The notes under the pieces were generated by a model. It made no database searches and had not been told where the DNA came from. It saw nothing but the letters and a program-made list of their open reading frames with translations. Of a stretch of 64,000 nucleotides of DNA, positions 20,786-36,500 are shown in pieces. The position numbers and the translations under genes were made by a program. The first letter of the stretch is position 1, and each line of letters opens with the position of its first letter. The stretch covers positions 10,527,304 through 10,591,303 of the forward strand of contig NC_091932.1 in NCBI RefSeq assembly GCF_041260155.1, written 5' to 3'. Origin of the DNA: Ptychodera flava (lineage: Eukaryota > Hemichordata > Enteropneusta > Ptychoderidae).

Positions 20786-23700
20786 GTAGGTGATCGTATA
20801 AATCATAAACCGCATTGTAGCAATATTGAAACTTCATGGCAAAATAGACATGTAGATGATCAACTACGAGACGGATGATACACGATGTACAGTCAAATGT
20901 ACCAAATCTGTATGAAAAACATATTGCAAAGTAGTAATATAGCTCCCAAGTACATTTGTATTGACGTTTAGGAACAGTATATAGAATATGTCAGTCAGGT
21001 ATATGCTGTAGTTTATTAACTTTGTGCAAGAATATACCTTTCTATTTCTGAAAGCAGCGGTAATGAGGATTACTTCATTCTGTTTGCCTTCAATTTACTA
21101 GACACAAGTGGCCTTATATTCTAAACCTTGAGATAATTTCTCATAAGGGATGTAGTTACAGGGAAAAGTGCAGAACGAACAGTTTATGTAGAAAAAAATT
21201 TCAATTCACTTGAGCCATGGAATCACTGTTTTTACGCCCAAGCAGGGGATGTGGCGTCGACGCCACCCGTCATTGGTGTATAGGTAAAGGACATACATAC
21301 ATCTTCTTTTGAATTTAGTTTTGACGACTGACAATGACTTTGACCGACACTAACCCTTACACGAAGCTGCATTGTGAGAATGATATCTCCTTGTTTATTT
21401 ACCGAACCTTGAAGTATAACCCTACCTCTATGACGTAACCATCTGTCTTCATTTTGGTGATATATTGTTTTGAACTATTGCTTCAGCCATTATAAACATG
21501 TTTGTTAATTTACAAAAACACAGGGTGTTTTTTGGATAGCAAACATTGTCTAGACTTCTGTTATGTCATTGTAATGAGTGTCTAGCAACAGAGTTTGTGC
21601 TAAGGGGTCTTCTCATGATATTCTGGAACTTATCACATGCAAGGAGTCTGGTTCATTTACTAAGCATCGCTCAATCTATAATTGGCCGGTCTGACGGCTC
21701 AATATACTTTCACCTATGTAGGAAACGCCGAAGGTGGTATGCTTGCAGTTGCCATTTTTGCTTAGATGGCATAGTACTTGGATGAATATCTAACGTTTGA
21801 CGGGGTTTGTTTATTCACTACAACACTGGCAGCCGCTCGATCGGTGTATGATGTGTTCCCACATGAAGAAATTAATTGGCTGTAGTATTCTCCCTAAATA
21901 CTCTATGGAGATAACGAAGGCCGAAAACAGAGCCGTTTTTGCTACCTTTAAACACTTGTCGGTTCTACCAGGACTCCAGTTAAGTCTAGGACATCATTTC
22001 AGCCATTCCATAGTTCTATTGCTTTTGCTGTGATGCTACAAAGTCAGTTCAGTAGTTTTTACTTCTTTACAAGGGAATTCCTGTACTAGACCAATTAACA
22101 CACAATTTTTCACTACTTCTAGCGCAAAATCATGAACAAGCCTCTCACTGAATGGACTGCATCATGATGCTTCCGTTTCATTGTTATCATTTGTTTTGTT
22201 TTTCCCCACCACCCCTATACATCTTTTCAAGGTACTGACGTGGACTGTGTCATCCTGATGACTTATCATCCGCCATTATAACATATAACTCTGCTCAAGA
22301 ATCGTAGATAAAAAAATGTTTTTATGGCGATCGAACAATTTCAGTCATATGCATATCGGTTGTGCACTTCAAATAATCGAAGGGTGATTGCACCAAGGTG
22401 ATGGAATACTCGGAAGAATAATGAAGTAAACGATTCTAGAAATGAAATCAAAGTGTTAGTAGGGAAATATAGCGGTATGTTGAAGAACAACGTCGACATT
22501 TCTCGTTTTGAATTCGTCCATATGAAACTGTACTCATGTGAATACTTTGAATTTAATATACATTGATAGGATGAGCAGATGACTACTATTATAACATACC
22601 ACAAGCTCATTCCGTGTCGCTTTTCGTTATAACACGTCATGTGACTATAATAGATACTAGTCAGGGGGTATTTTTCGAAAGGCTATTGCCCTAGGGAAAT
22701 TGTTTTTGAAAAAGTGCCTGGTCACGTGGCCATACGCTCAGTGTCGTCTGCTACTGTGAAACAATGGAGGGTGATTAGAGCATGATAAGCGCCCGGGATG
22801 AGCAGCAAGTCTCTGACTAAAACAGGAAGATTTCCTACTTCAACGGTGTAATAACTTAAATAGCTCAATTCAACTGCGTAAGAGTTGGAAAAGCTCATTT
22901 TAATCAAAGATTCATGTGCAACCAAGGACTTTATATGGTATGCTGCGGATACTTTTGCTTCTTTTTGCGAAGAAAATGTGGCACTACGTTTCCCGCAGGG
23001 TAGAATCGCCCCGTAAACTTTCTATTAAATAAATGTACTGTTTCAGTGCCTATGCATCAAGGCACATTAATTTAAAACAATAAAATAGAAGAGCATGAGC
23101 AAGTGGTATGTTATGAAATACATACAAGCCGGAATTTATTCGGGCTACAGCACCGAGAGGCCTTAATTGAGTTACCATAGTAACACATCGCTATACTACT
23201 GCCTCGGGAAATAGCGATCTTGTTTCTGGTAATGCATGGCCACTCAGCAGGGTAATAAACGAGCGCTATAGCCCTCATGACCATGTAATAGGTGTTTGTT
23301 ATCACATACGTAGACCAAGTTACATAATTGTAGCTATTGATGGAGACGTACGGCAATAAAACAGGACCAATATCGTTATTTCTCGTTCAAAATACAGGAA
23401 TTTTGATAGGCCTATTGTCGTGTACCGCACAGAATTACTAAATAATCGAATCGTCACTTGACTTTTTCGAGACACATGGACACGTTTTGTTTTTTAAAGC
23501 ACCGCGCCAGGGATCATGACGAGGAAATTTTCGTGCCTGTCGGTGCCAGAAAGTTTGTTATGGCGTCCGAACATTATGTTAATTGTGTACTTTATATGCT
23601 AATTACCCCTAGGACATGCGTGGTTGACATAATGTAATGATTAGTTTAATTTTATGACTCAACGTTAATCGTTAATTAAAAGGCTGTTTGATGGAGGTAA

Positions 23701-26700
23701 CTGTTTTGTTTTGTGGTATTGATTACAAGAAACCGCTATAAAAATTAATTCTGCGAACTGAATTACTAATAACATTTCAAATTGCACTGAAAAAGATTAA
23801 TTATACCCTGAGACTATAGACCGTTCAAAGGCCTTCCCACCATTATTCACGGACAAGTAGTCATTGATGTCGGTTAGGTCGACAAACGTTATTACCCATC
23901 GCTAAGTAGCAATAATTAGGTTGAACTGACTTTATAATTTGATGAGTAATCAACAATCATTCACAGACTGTCAATGGGTCGTACTTTGTATTAATAATCG
24001 TTGCGGACACAGCGATGAACACATTGTCAGAGCAAGGTTTTCTCTCAAATGTTGCATGGCAGTTTTACTCTACGACAGTAATCGATACCTCAAAAGAATA
24101 TGACAATCACAAAGATTGTAAGCAATTGCATGCGTCCCAGTATTAGACTAGTGACAATTTATGCATATTTGAGGGATAATATTACAAACAACGACAGTGA
24201 CAGAGACAGTAATAACAAAAGAGCAACGCTTGTCTTGTAAGTCGGACTGGGAAAGTAACCCTTTCATTTGGTCGTGGTAACCTCCATCCCGAAAAAACAA
24301 AACAAAACAGAAAAACAACCATCCTAAAAGGCGCCTAAAGCAACAACAAAAACAATCAAACACTATACATTGAAAGCAGAAATAGAGGAAGTGATTTTAT
24401 CAAGATACCAAGAACCTTTTTCGCCCCTTTCCATAACCATCAGTAAATAAATACTCGTTGTGGAAAGAATAGTTCTCAGACATAAAATAGTCAACCACAT
24501 ATCCAGTGCGAGCAAGCCGGTACACAAACAGAAAGAATAAATACACAAAAAGGAACAGTTTACACATTCAATACCGAGTTGAACATTCCACTTAAAACGG
24601 AAAATAGCCTTGTGTTTTGGATGTAAGGAAGCGATAGTGCAAACGTTGGTGGAGGGACACTGCATAAAAACGCTATAATACTTACTGTATTAGCATGAAT
24701 TATTGCCTGTATTTTAGCTGAATAGTGCATATACAGGTGAATACAGTTAATAATCCATTGCTTGTATTCAGAAAGCCTGTATTCATGTGGATTCATGTGA
24801 ATTCACGTGTATTATTCTATTATACAGGCAACTCATTAGTGTGAATTTATCTGTATTATTGCATTTTCATGCCGTGGGAGAAGAAGGCCGAAACAGAGAC
24901 AAATTCAATAGGGGTGAATCATTTGATATACCCGGAGAGGCTTGGTTGTTCAATGAAAACCTTAAATTTGTTGGTCTGTATGACCGAAATGTGTAAGATG
25001 TTACTAATTTTGTACCAAGAACATGTTTCTTTCATAAACTTCGTTTCAGGAGCATCCTTGCCTACACCGTCATTCTCTAGTGATTGGTTTCGAATGAGAT
25101 CACAGGATGAAAGCCAGTCATACATTGCCATAGAGCACAACTTAAATGAATTGCCCATTTTTGTGCAGGTAAGGTCCACCATATGTTCGTTTGACTCTCT
25201 CAGATAGAGATACTAAAGCTTTCTTCTTCACATTACATTTTCATTGTAGTAGCGTCTCATACATCTCCTTTCACTTCCTAATTAGGAGGATTAAAGACAG
25301 AATAATATTAATTTTGTCCTACACTTGTATCATGGTCCCGCTGACAATTCCTCGGGTAAGGATGCCAAGACAGAGACCCGACGTATATAATCTTGAATCT
25401 CACTTTCAATTTTGAGCGAATTTGATGCCAAAGGCAATAATTTTGTTGATTACTCAGGGCAGCTATAGCTATATTAAGGCTGTTTGATCAACGATAATCC
25501 CCCTTATTAGGAGGATTAAAGACGGAATAATATTAAAATCGTCCTGTGTCTATATCACCGTTGACAGTTCCTCGGGTACTCGTGAAAAACTGAAACCCAA
25601 AGTATATGAACTGAAATCCCACTGTCAATTGTAAGCAAATTGATGTCAAAGAGTTATAATTTTGTCGTGCTGTTGATATTACGGCAGTTTGATCAACAGG
25701 GTATGCCACAACTTTTTGACAAGTTTACGACACGGATTCACAACCGATGCATGTACCGAGTTTATATGAGTCACAACCGAATGGTTTAACGTTATCGTGG
25801 CCTCGCTGGTTTATTTCTATTATGTTATAACAGTATATTGAATGTCAGGCATGGAACGCTGAAAAGGGAATTTTTCTCTGACTGTGAGCTCATGCGTGTT
25901 CCAACAATGCTATATTGTGAATATGCATGGTATTATTATTACGTCTTGACAATTTAAATTGGAGAAATTTTTGCCATCAGTATTCTGGTACAAAGAATAT
26001 TAAATAGACTTACGTGTTTTAACATATAGGCTTTTATAGGATGATGCACATTCCTTAAACCTTCACTGTGCAATTTACTTGATTTACTTGTTTTAAAAAA
26101 GGTACACCTTCGTGCGATTGATGGTGCAAACGAAGGGTTTATTTTCAATGGAGTTGGATCTGCTCAGCGAGGAGACACTACCAGCAATCCATATGGGGGC
26201 GTCGTCTACACATACAATGAAAACTGGGTACGAGTGATGGCGCCTCAGAAAACAGGGGGCTATGCAAGTGGGTGTTTGATATATACAGGTGAGAATTCAT
26301 CCAATTTTCTGCACCTTTGTTAAGAGGTTGACTTTCCCGAGTTTATTGTAACCTAACTATGTCATTAGTAAAATGTCTTTGATTTTTTAAAGATTAGAAT
26401 CTCAATCTTTGCCTGTTAACAATTATTTAATACCATCGGCCTTTCGCCAAAGGAGACAAGGCTAAAATATTCAGATGCAATTAATGGAACTTTGTAAATG
26501 ACAATCAATTTCACAACGCCCTCAACGTGAGATGGCTGGTCCCGTTAGCCTATCAGTCATCTAACTTAATACGTCTCTGTCTAAACCTGTGAATTAGAAG
26601 TACTTTTACAGATATGCCTGACCGATTAGTTCTCACGAAGGAGAACAGCAAATCTGCAAATTATGTCACTGCCTGCAGATGCATGCATGTACACGTGCAT

Positions 26701-27553
26701 GCATACATTTTCGCATACGATCATACATAGATGGTGGGTAGCGACAGACAGAGATACATAGATACAATGGTAGCTACATGGGTAGCTACACACATATATA
26801 CATAGATTTATACACGTAGATAGATAGATAGATGGATAGATTGATAAATTGATAGTTAGATACATACATACATACATACATACATACATACATACATACA
26901 TACATACATACATACATACATACATACATACATACATACATACATACATACATACATACATACATACATACATACATACATACATACATACATACATACA
27001 TACATACATACATACATACATACATACATACATACATACATACATACATCGTACATACATACATACATACATACATACATACATACATACATACATACAT
27101 ACATACATACATACATACATACATACATACATACATACATACATACATACATACTACATACATACATACATACATACATACATACATACATACATACATA
27201 CATACATACATACATACATACATACATACATACATACATACATACATACATACTGTAGTCAAACATACTTTCTGTTTACGTTTGATATGAAACTTGTAAA
27301 TGTATCGCATAGCATTTCTGAGGGATCGGGGTTAGCCAAAACACGCAACAAATTGCTCAGGGGAACGTTTCATTAGCAGAGAAATAGGACTTGTAAGCTC
27401 AATGCGAATTTTAAAGGATTGGGATGATACATGTTATAATAATGCATGGGAAATTTTTTGATTGACGTTGAATGTAATTATCAATCTGCTGTTCAGAATA
27501 TTTCTTTTGTATATAGATTTAGGACTTCTAGCGAACATTTTAAGTATCAATTG

Positions 27554-27588
<35 letters not shown>

Positions 27589-30500
27589 CACTTTTTATGA
27601 GCGACCGATTTACTCTAATGAGTAATGTTCTTCGGGGCTCACGCCAATAAATACAGCAAACATAAGTTGACAGGATAAAAAAAAGCAAAACAATTCTTTT
27701 ACAACGAAATGCGAGTCATAATAAAGTCTTTCAATAAACTTTTAAACTTATTTTCATTATATGCGAGTTTTACGTCAACTGGTAGGCAATTCACGCTTTG
27801 TCGCCCTTTAATGGAATGTTTTTTGCCAGCATTGAAAAACAACGTGGACCGTAGAAATTTAACTGTGAAGCTGACCGTGTAGAATACAAATTTACGTGAC
27901 TTTGAGGAAGAAATACATTACAGAGTTAATGTGGAGCAGTATTTGATATACATTTGTACACTGTGAGGGCGAGGAAGTAAACAATACGCTGCCTTACTGA
28001 CATCACATCAAACGTAGAAAAGAGGTCAGCAGATGGATAATCATAGGGTAAATTAAACAAGACACGCAATGCTCTCTTTTGCAAAATAAAAACCTTATCC
28101 AAATCATATTCCGTAGTGTTACCCCAAACAATGATACAGTAATCAATCGAACTTTGAATTAAACCATAATATAACGCGATTCGATTATGAAGTCTGGATA
28201 AATGGGCGAAGTCTGCGAATTAGACCAATCCGTTGACTTAGTTTCTTATATAGATTATCGACATGAATGCTCCAAGATAAAGTTTCATCAGAACTACTCC
28301 TAATACAGAACCATGTCGTACGCTACATATTTCACAACCTCCCATCATTATAGATAAAGAATTGGCATTTCTGATACGACCTAACTTATGTGGAGTTGTT
28401 TTAATAAGACACTTGGTTTTAGAAACATTAATACGCATAGAATTAGAGTCTATCCAGTTAGAAATTGGACGAATTTCAACATCTATTGCATCATTTACAT
28501 CTGTGATATTTTGACCTTTAGCAAGAAGTGTTTGATCGTCTGCATACGTGTGTAAACTTGAACAATTGACAGATAACGGCAGATCATTGATAAAAATAAT
28601 GAACAAGAGAGGTCCCAAAATTGAACCTTGCGGTACACCAGTATTAACATTAAATCTCTTTGAGTTACAGCCCATGTAATTTACAAACTGCTCTCGATTA
28701 GAGAGGTAGGATTTAAACCATTCTATAACACTACGTGATAAACCATACATTGACAGCTTCTCCAATAAAATATTATTATTGATGAGACCAAACGCTTTCG
28801 ACAGATCTAGAAGAAGAGCACTATTTATATAATCATTATCAATATTGAATAAGATCTCATCAGTCAAACGAATCAAGGCATTTTGACAAGAAAAGTATTT
28901 TCACATTATCTGCAACAGTATATTTTGCTTGTAACAATAACTTGTATACAAATTCTTTTCTTATAGGAAGTATTTCAAATAAAGGGGAACCTTCTAAGCG
29001 ACTCTCTGTAAATTGCCTCAGTAAATCAAAATTATCAGTCCGACTGGAAGGTGAAAAAACAACCAGCTGAACATGTGAAAAGGCGTACAAATAAATTGGC
29101 TATTCATGATGTTTTATATGGCAATGTTATCACAAAATTTTATTTATTCTTTATTCTATTTTCTTTCCAAAATGTTGGCCTATAAGAGAACAAGGGGACA
29201 ATGAATATCCCAAACCAATAATTTCTGTGCTTGAACATAAATACAGGTAGCTGGATGAAGCGCAATCTGTTGTAATGAAAATAACGCTGTTGTTCAACCA
29301 GTTTAAAGTTTGCGTCTTAGTCCACCGTAAACATAAATAGTGTCTATCGTTTTGATATTGATCTGTTTACCAGTCTCAGTGCTTTTAAAACCCAAGTGTC
29401 ATCTGTTTTATTATCTCTTGCTGATAGTCATTTTACTACCGAGAGTTTCTGATGTTTGTCAGTCTCTGTTTTCACTTGTTTAGTGCCTTTTTAGTTAGTT
29501 TCTGCATGTTGTAATTTGTCTTTTTCATGTTTTATTTTTTCTCTGTTTGCATCCAATTATTGGGCTATGCCTGTTTAATGTCAGATTGAATAAATAAATA
29601 AATAAATAAATAAAAAATAAACTTGCCTATGCGACAGATATTACGCCATCCCTTTTCCCTTATATGGGAAAGCTATAATATCCATTTTAAGTTCTCCTAA
29701 ACATAGAAAATACCACAACTAAAGTATAGATACCAAGATGTTGGGACTTGAATAAATCGAAGGCGTACAACAACTGCAAGTTTGTCAAACACACGCATGG
29801 TGACATGTGCATTATTCAGCGGTTTCACCGAATACTTCTCCCTAAACTCTAGGTGGTCCGCATTGGGGTTCTCCACATGAACAATGCAGTCACGACGGCG
29901 AGGTCAAAGTTGAAGTTTGGATTGCTGACAACTTTCCATCGCCTGGATTTATATCAGACTGGTTTGCATTTGGTTCTAACCAACAAGAAAACTCTTTTAA
30001 GACGATAGAGCACAATTTGGAACAGCAGCCATCGATGGTCCGCGTTCAATACCAAGATAATAACCCATCGCCTGTTGACATCGGATTCACCTCAGATGGT
30101 TTTGGTAAGTTTTTTGAGATAATGCAAATCATTGGCGGATTGAGACTGATGATATCTTGAAAAGATAATAGCATATATGGTATCAAACTCTTATTTCTTT
30201 CGAATTTTAATTTCATCATTAGAAATACATATGATTACACCTTAAGATCCGCCAAAAACAATCGTGTGATCATTGTCGGCCGATTGTAGACTCATTAAAG
30301 GCTTAAAAATAATTCGACGTAATCTGTAGGGGAAATATTATATGTGCTACTGTGTATTCAATTTACATAATGACATAATGGCCTTACTCTCTGGTTTATA
30401 TCTGTATGTCCCATTTCCAAGATTTTCCCCCTTTTTTAATTTCGTGCATTTCTATCAAATCGATATGATGCAGGTTCTGCCCAGTGTGACGACGATAAAG

Positions 30501-33500
30501 CCTTTAAGGAATACGGTGGTGTAGTATTTGCCTACGACGAGACAGCCGTCCGAATATGGGCTCCTAGTGCTTCGAATGTCAACACCTTTGGGGGTAAGAA
30601 CACACCTAGCGTTCACTTTCCTGTGTGCAAATTGTGTTGATTTGAGAAAAACCTCATTATTCATTGCGTCCTATATTTCACAACAGCATTTTAATTGCAG
30701 TTTGCCCTGGAAAGGTTTACGTTTGCAGACAGATCGAATGACCATGGGCAAATCACGAAAATCAAGTATCCTTTTCAGGATATCTGTGATGTTTCTTATA
30801 AAGAACTGTATTTCTATAAACGGTCTCCTCTTCCACTGCTTAACACTTTAATTGCAACCACTGATCATTTGACAACATCCTGTCTTTATCTTCAATCTCC
30901 GATTAAATCAGTCGGACAGATTCTCCCAACATACTGATGACATGAAAAAAAGAAAGTATATTATAGAAATAAGGGGCGACGCGCTGACCATTAACGTTTA
31001 TTTATGGGCAAGGGCGAGAAGGAAAGCTAAATATTAACGGGCGAGGCTTGCCGAGCCCGTTAACTTTGGCTTTCCTCGAGCCCGCGACAGACATCATCAA
31101 AACGTGACAGACATCATCAAAACGAAACCTGAATTTCGTGCTTTCCCCTTTGGTATGACATAGCCATTCGAATGATTATATATCTGAGAAATGCCAAGGA
31201 ACAAAAACAAAATCATTGACAATAAGCTGCCATAGAATTGTTATCATCCTTTAAAATTACATGAAGTGACAGACTGCCATTCCCAATTAGGTCACTTATT
31301 TTTTGCTGGAAGTGGATGGGGCAACGGGGTAAACAACAAAGCTTTTGATGACGGTATCGTCAGAATTATTGTCTGGGCTAACGATTTCCCCGACCCGGTT
31401 TTCAAAACGGACGGCAACGCACTAATGGGCTATGAAAGTGGTCATCCTACGTACTTGACATTTGAAATACCACAGGGTGTCATCCCAGGTTTTCTACTTC
31501 TTGAGGTAAGTTAAACGTTACTAGATATTGGACTTTTCCACATTGGCTGCTGGTCTATTCCGCACCGCAAAATTGTTGGTGCTCTATGAAGTTGCTCGTG
31601 ATGTTAATTTTGCCCATTTATTCACATAGAATTGAGGACCTTTCTCCTGAAAGAACATTATGACGGGGCCAGGCCAAAGAAATCCAAGTCTTCCGACAAA
31701 AAGATAGATTTCTGATTACGATTAGCGAAAGAAAAATGAATCTTCTTTCTCTACTTTCCAAGGCATATAACATTTACTATCTGGCCTATCCAAACTTAAG
31801 TTCATCAATGTTGCCTACAACCATGTTCATAGTTCACCTGCTGGCCACTCGACAAAACTTATTCCCGAATATAGGTAGTTTTTGGTTCAGCGTCCTCGAT
31901 ACGTAAAAAGAGCTAGTATTTGCCACACAAAATACTTTTCAATTTAAAGCATGCAGAGGCTGGGCCTAATTGTGTTTAGTTGTTCTTTGATTTTGTCGGT
32001 ATAAAGCATAAATCTTGCAAAGTCGCTACATTGTCACTTACACAGAGTCTGGTGACCTGGCTTTAGGTTCAGCAAGACATTAATATTTTCCTTTTCTTAA
32101 AAAACAGATAACTTATACATGTATGCGTCACATGAAATTGAACAAAATGAGTACAATTTTGTGATAACATTATGCAGCACATGATGCAGGCACAGGCCTT
32201 AAATACACAACATTTCAAAAGGGATTCTGGTTGTGCACAAAATCCTATCGGCACTCCAGCGAATATTCTGAGATTACATATGTGTCATATGCTGTGCAGG
32301 AAATGCGTTATTCACTGAAAATTATTTCAACCAAATAATAACAAGGCAATGGCATATTAGATGTCAACAGTATTTTCGCACTCATAAGGCTGTCAAAAGA
32401 AGAGATACCCTAGTTTGTCAAAATATATCCCTAAGAGTTATTTCTTTTCCATGAATACATGTGTGTGACTGAAAGGGCCGCCGTTTTAGGTAAGCCTCTT
32501 CCTTAACGTATGTTACTTGCGATTGGCATAATCATTGCAACGGTCACGTCTTCGGTACATTTGTTTTCTTTGAAAAAACATAGGCGCTTGCGGTGACTGG
32601 ATTGAATAAAGGTTTCTCATTCGAAGGGGTAGGTGCTCAGCAAACCTGCGTTTCAGGTTCCATGAATTATGGTGGTATTGTATTTGCATACAACGACAGT
32701 CTTGTAAGATCTTGGTCACCGTCTACTGGCCCCATCATAAATGTACACGACGGTTGGGGTACGCAAACCAGTCAAGCAACCTCAAAGGTTGTAAATGTCA
32801 CCGTGAAAGTCTTCCGTGCTGCTGTTGAAGGTAAGAACAAACGTAATTAATTGTTGTTATCACTGATCACTGATCCTATCAGACATCTATTTGGTTGTGT
32901 GATTAAGAAGTCACCAATGCATTGGAATGTGTTAACACAACAGGCTTGTTTGCAAAAAGCAAGGATTTGCAATACTCATAACTTAAAGATAAAGTACAAC
33001 TACCGAGGAATTAATTGCACGAATAGATACCAAACTAAAGTGTCTAATCGCCTTCAAACAGAACACACGCTCTCTATACAATGTTGAAGTTTTCACACCC
33101 CTCTTTTAATGGCTTCTGTCACGTGCAGAGAAAACGAACAAAAGGGGTGAACTCAGCAGTTAACGTTTAAACAAAATTTATAAATCTAATTGCTAAGTCA
33201 GGGATAAAATACAAGCATTAAAAGTGTACAGACTACTTATCTCAGCTGGGACGGCAAAGCTCCAGTCTCAGAGTTGTAACAGTCAGTCGGATGATGAACA
33301 GTCCTTTGGCTTGCAGGCTTGAAGTTGCACAAAGTCCACAGTATAAATCCAGCGTTGGCAGTGAAGGTCTTGAAAAGTCTTGAGAATGACTATTGCTGGA
33401 GTTTAGTAACACACAAGAGACACGATCCCTAAAGTCTGACTGGAAGCTGTGCACGTCCCTTTTATACCCATGTGCTTACATAAAGGCATATAAGAACAAT

Positions 33501-36500
33501 CTAGAACTTTTATTGACATGCTAATTACTGTTCTTAAATTATCTCTCTTACACAACTAATTAACTTTCCAGAACATTCCAAACATGACTAATTGAATTCA
33601 AGGTTGTGAGGTCATTAAGGGCAGTGACCTTGAGAATGTTCTAGACTAATTGAACTCAGGTCATGATGAGTGTGGGGAAATGACCTACATAACACACCCC
33701 CTCTTCAAAAAAAGAAAATTTTTCAAAGAAAAATCTTTCTTTTACAAATGTAATCTTAAAAGTGTGAACAACAATAAACTCTAAATACGAGAGAGACAGT
33801 CTGCAATTAAATTGTCTCTGCCTTTGATATGTCTAATATCAAGATTAAACTCCTGTAACATTAAACTCCATCTTAGCAATCTCTGATTTTTGCCTTTTAA
33901 TTTCTGCAGAAAAACAAGAGGGTTGTGATCAATATAAACCACTATTGGCTGATTTGAAGAAGTAACATAAACTTCAAAATGCTGTAAAGATAAACGCTCT
34001 TTTTCAATTGTAGAGTAGTTTCTCTGGGGTTTGTTAAATTTGCGTGAAAAATAGCAAACAGGATGATCTACACCATGACTATCCTCTTGCAATAAACAGC
34101 ACCAGCAGCGGTATCACTAGCATCTACAGCTAATTTGAATGGCAAAGTGAAATCTGGTGCAGACAACACTGGAGCACTTTGCAGTATGGCTTTCAGTGTA
34201 TCAAATGCCTGTTGGCATTGCTCTGACCAAACAAACATTACTTTCTTTTTAAGTAAGTTAGTCAAAGGCTCAGTAATTGTGGATAAATTTGGACAGCATT
34301 TTCTGTAGTAACCAGCCATACCGAGAAAGCTCATCAGTTGTCGTTTGCAGTTTGGTATGGGAAAACTTGAAATGGCACTGATTTTGGCATCAACAGGTTT
34401 TACCTCACCCTGTCCTACAGTATGCCCGAGGTAAGTCACCCTCGCCCAACCAAACTCAGATTTGGCAAGGTTGACAGTCAACATTGCTTTGCTCTGTCTC
34501 TCAAAGAACTTCCGCATGAGCTTGATGTGTTCCTCCAAGGTGTCACTATACAGGACGACGTCGTCAACGTAAGCTGCACATCCGTCTAGCTGGGATATGA
34601 CGTCGTTGATCATCCGTTGGAACGTTGCCGGAGAGTTCTTCATTCTGAATGGCATCACCTTGTACTGGAACAATCCGTCTGGCATAACAAAGGTGGATAT
34701 TTCACGAGCACGATCCGTCAGAGGGACTTGCCAAAATCCCTTCAGTTAGGTCAAATTTCGTCACATACTTGGCTTTTCCCACTCGGTCGATGAAGTCATC
34801 AATCCTCAGGATTGGGAAAGTGTCTGTCTTTGTTAAAGTGTTGACTTTCCTAAAGTCCGTGCACATACGATAACTGTGATCTGATTTTGGAAAAAGTATG
34901 CACGGTGAACTCCAGTTACTTTTACCGGGTTCAATAAAGTCATTGTCCAGCAGGTATTTGACTTCTTCCTGGAGATATTTTGCTTTTTTTGGATTCAGTC
35001 TGTATGGATGTTGTTTTACAGGCTTACTGTCCCCAACATCAACATCGTGATAGGTGACGTTTGTCCTCGTTGGAACATCTTGAAACAGGTGTTTATATTC
35101 GTGGAGCAGTTCTTTTACCTGTTGTTGTTGTTGTCTGGCTGGAGGTGTGCCAACTTTGTAGACTCCAGCTTCTCCAGGATTTCTGAGTTCTGAAGCTTGA
35201 CCGAGCCCAGCTTTGAGTTTAGAGTATTTTCACTCAAGTCAGTTTCAGTATCACTATCTTCATAATGGCCAGAACTGACTGTACTGACAGGCTGAGTTAT
35301 AGTAGGATTATCCCTATCCAAATATGGCTTAAACCTATTTATGTGACATAGTTGTTTTTGTTTTCGCCTGTTAGGTGTTATTATGATGTAATTTAAATCA
35401 CTCAATTTCTTATCAATTAGATATGGCCCAAAGTAACGAGCATGGAGTGGTTTGCCAGGAACCGGATGTAGAACAAGAACTTTTTGACCTGGTTCAAACT
35501 TCCGTTTTGAGGTGCTTTTATCATATTTGATTTTCATTGACTGCTTAGATGACTCAAGATTTTCTCTGGCTAATTCACATGCTTTAGAGAGTTTTGTACG
35601 AAAATCTGACACATATTGCAAAATATTCAGACAATCATCATCGTCTGATAGGAATTTCTCTTTAACGAGCTTAAGTGGGCCACGGACTGTATGTCCAAAT
35701 ACAAGCTCAAATGGGCTAAAACCAAGAGACTCTTGAATTGACTCTCTAACAGCAAAGAGCAGAAAATGAATTTCTTCATCCCACTGCTTCTGTGTGTCAA
35801 AACAGTAGGTCCTAATCATTTTTCAAAGTTTGATGAAATCGCTCGAGAGCACCCTGACTTTCTGGATGTTAGGCGGATGACCTATACTGTTTAATGCCTA
35901 GCTGATCCATTACTTGTTGAAAAATACCAGACATAAAGTTTGTGCCTTGATCGGACTGGACACATTTAGGGAGGCCCAATAAAGTGAAAAATTTGACTAA
36001 AGCTCTCACTATAGTCTTTGTCTTTATATTTCTCAGTGGTATGGCTTCTGGGAACCGAGTTGATGTACACATTATTGTCAACATGTACTCATTTCCTGAT
36101 CTTGTTTTTGGTAGGGGCCCAACACAGTCTATTAGTATCCTACTAAATGGTTCTTGAAATGCAGGAATTGGCTGTAAAGGGGCCTTGGGATGGTCTGATT
36201 TGGCTTTCCTACCATTTGACATGTGTGACAAGTTTTACAGAAATGTGCTACATCCTGCTTGAGATTAGGCCAACAAAAGTGACTGAGAATTTTATGATAA
36301 GTTTTCCTGACTCCTAAGTGACCAGCCCAGGGCGTTTCTTGGGCCAGGCGCAATATTTCAGCACGGTAGGGCTTTGGAACCACAATTTGATGTTTTATAG
36401 CCAATCGTCATCAACCAAAACATCTGGAGGTCTCCATTTACGCATGAGAATACCAGATTTTGTATAATAGGAAACAGAGCTATCTGAAGTTTTACCTTCA

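Noticed and set aside
22341-24796. Small open frames of 60-100 codons in intron 1
   Set aside because: No domain, no splice support, overlapping frames on the same strand; consistent with chance.
26626-27376. Open frames of 136-175 codons on both strands with Tyr-Val-Cys-Met or Ile-His-Thr-Tyr periods
   Set aside because: They are translations of the ACAT microsatellite; a tetranucleotide array stays open in all frames on both strands.
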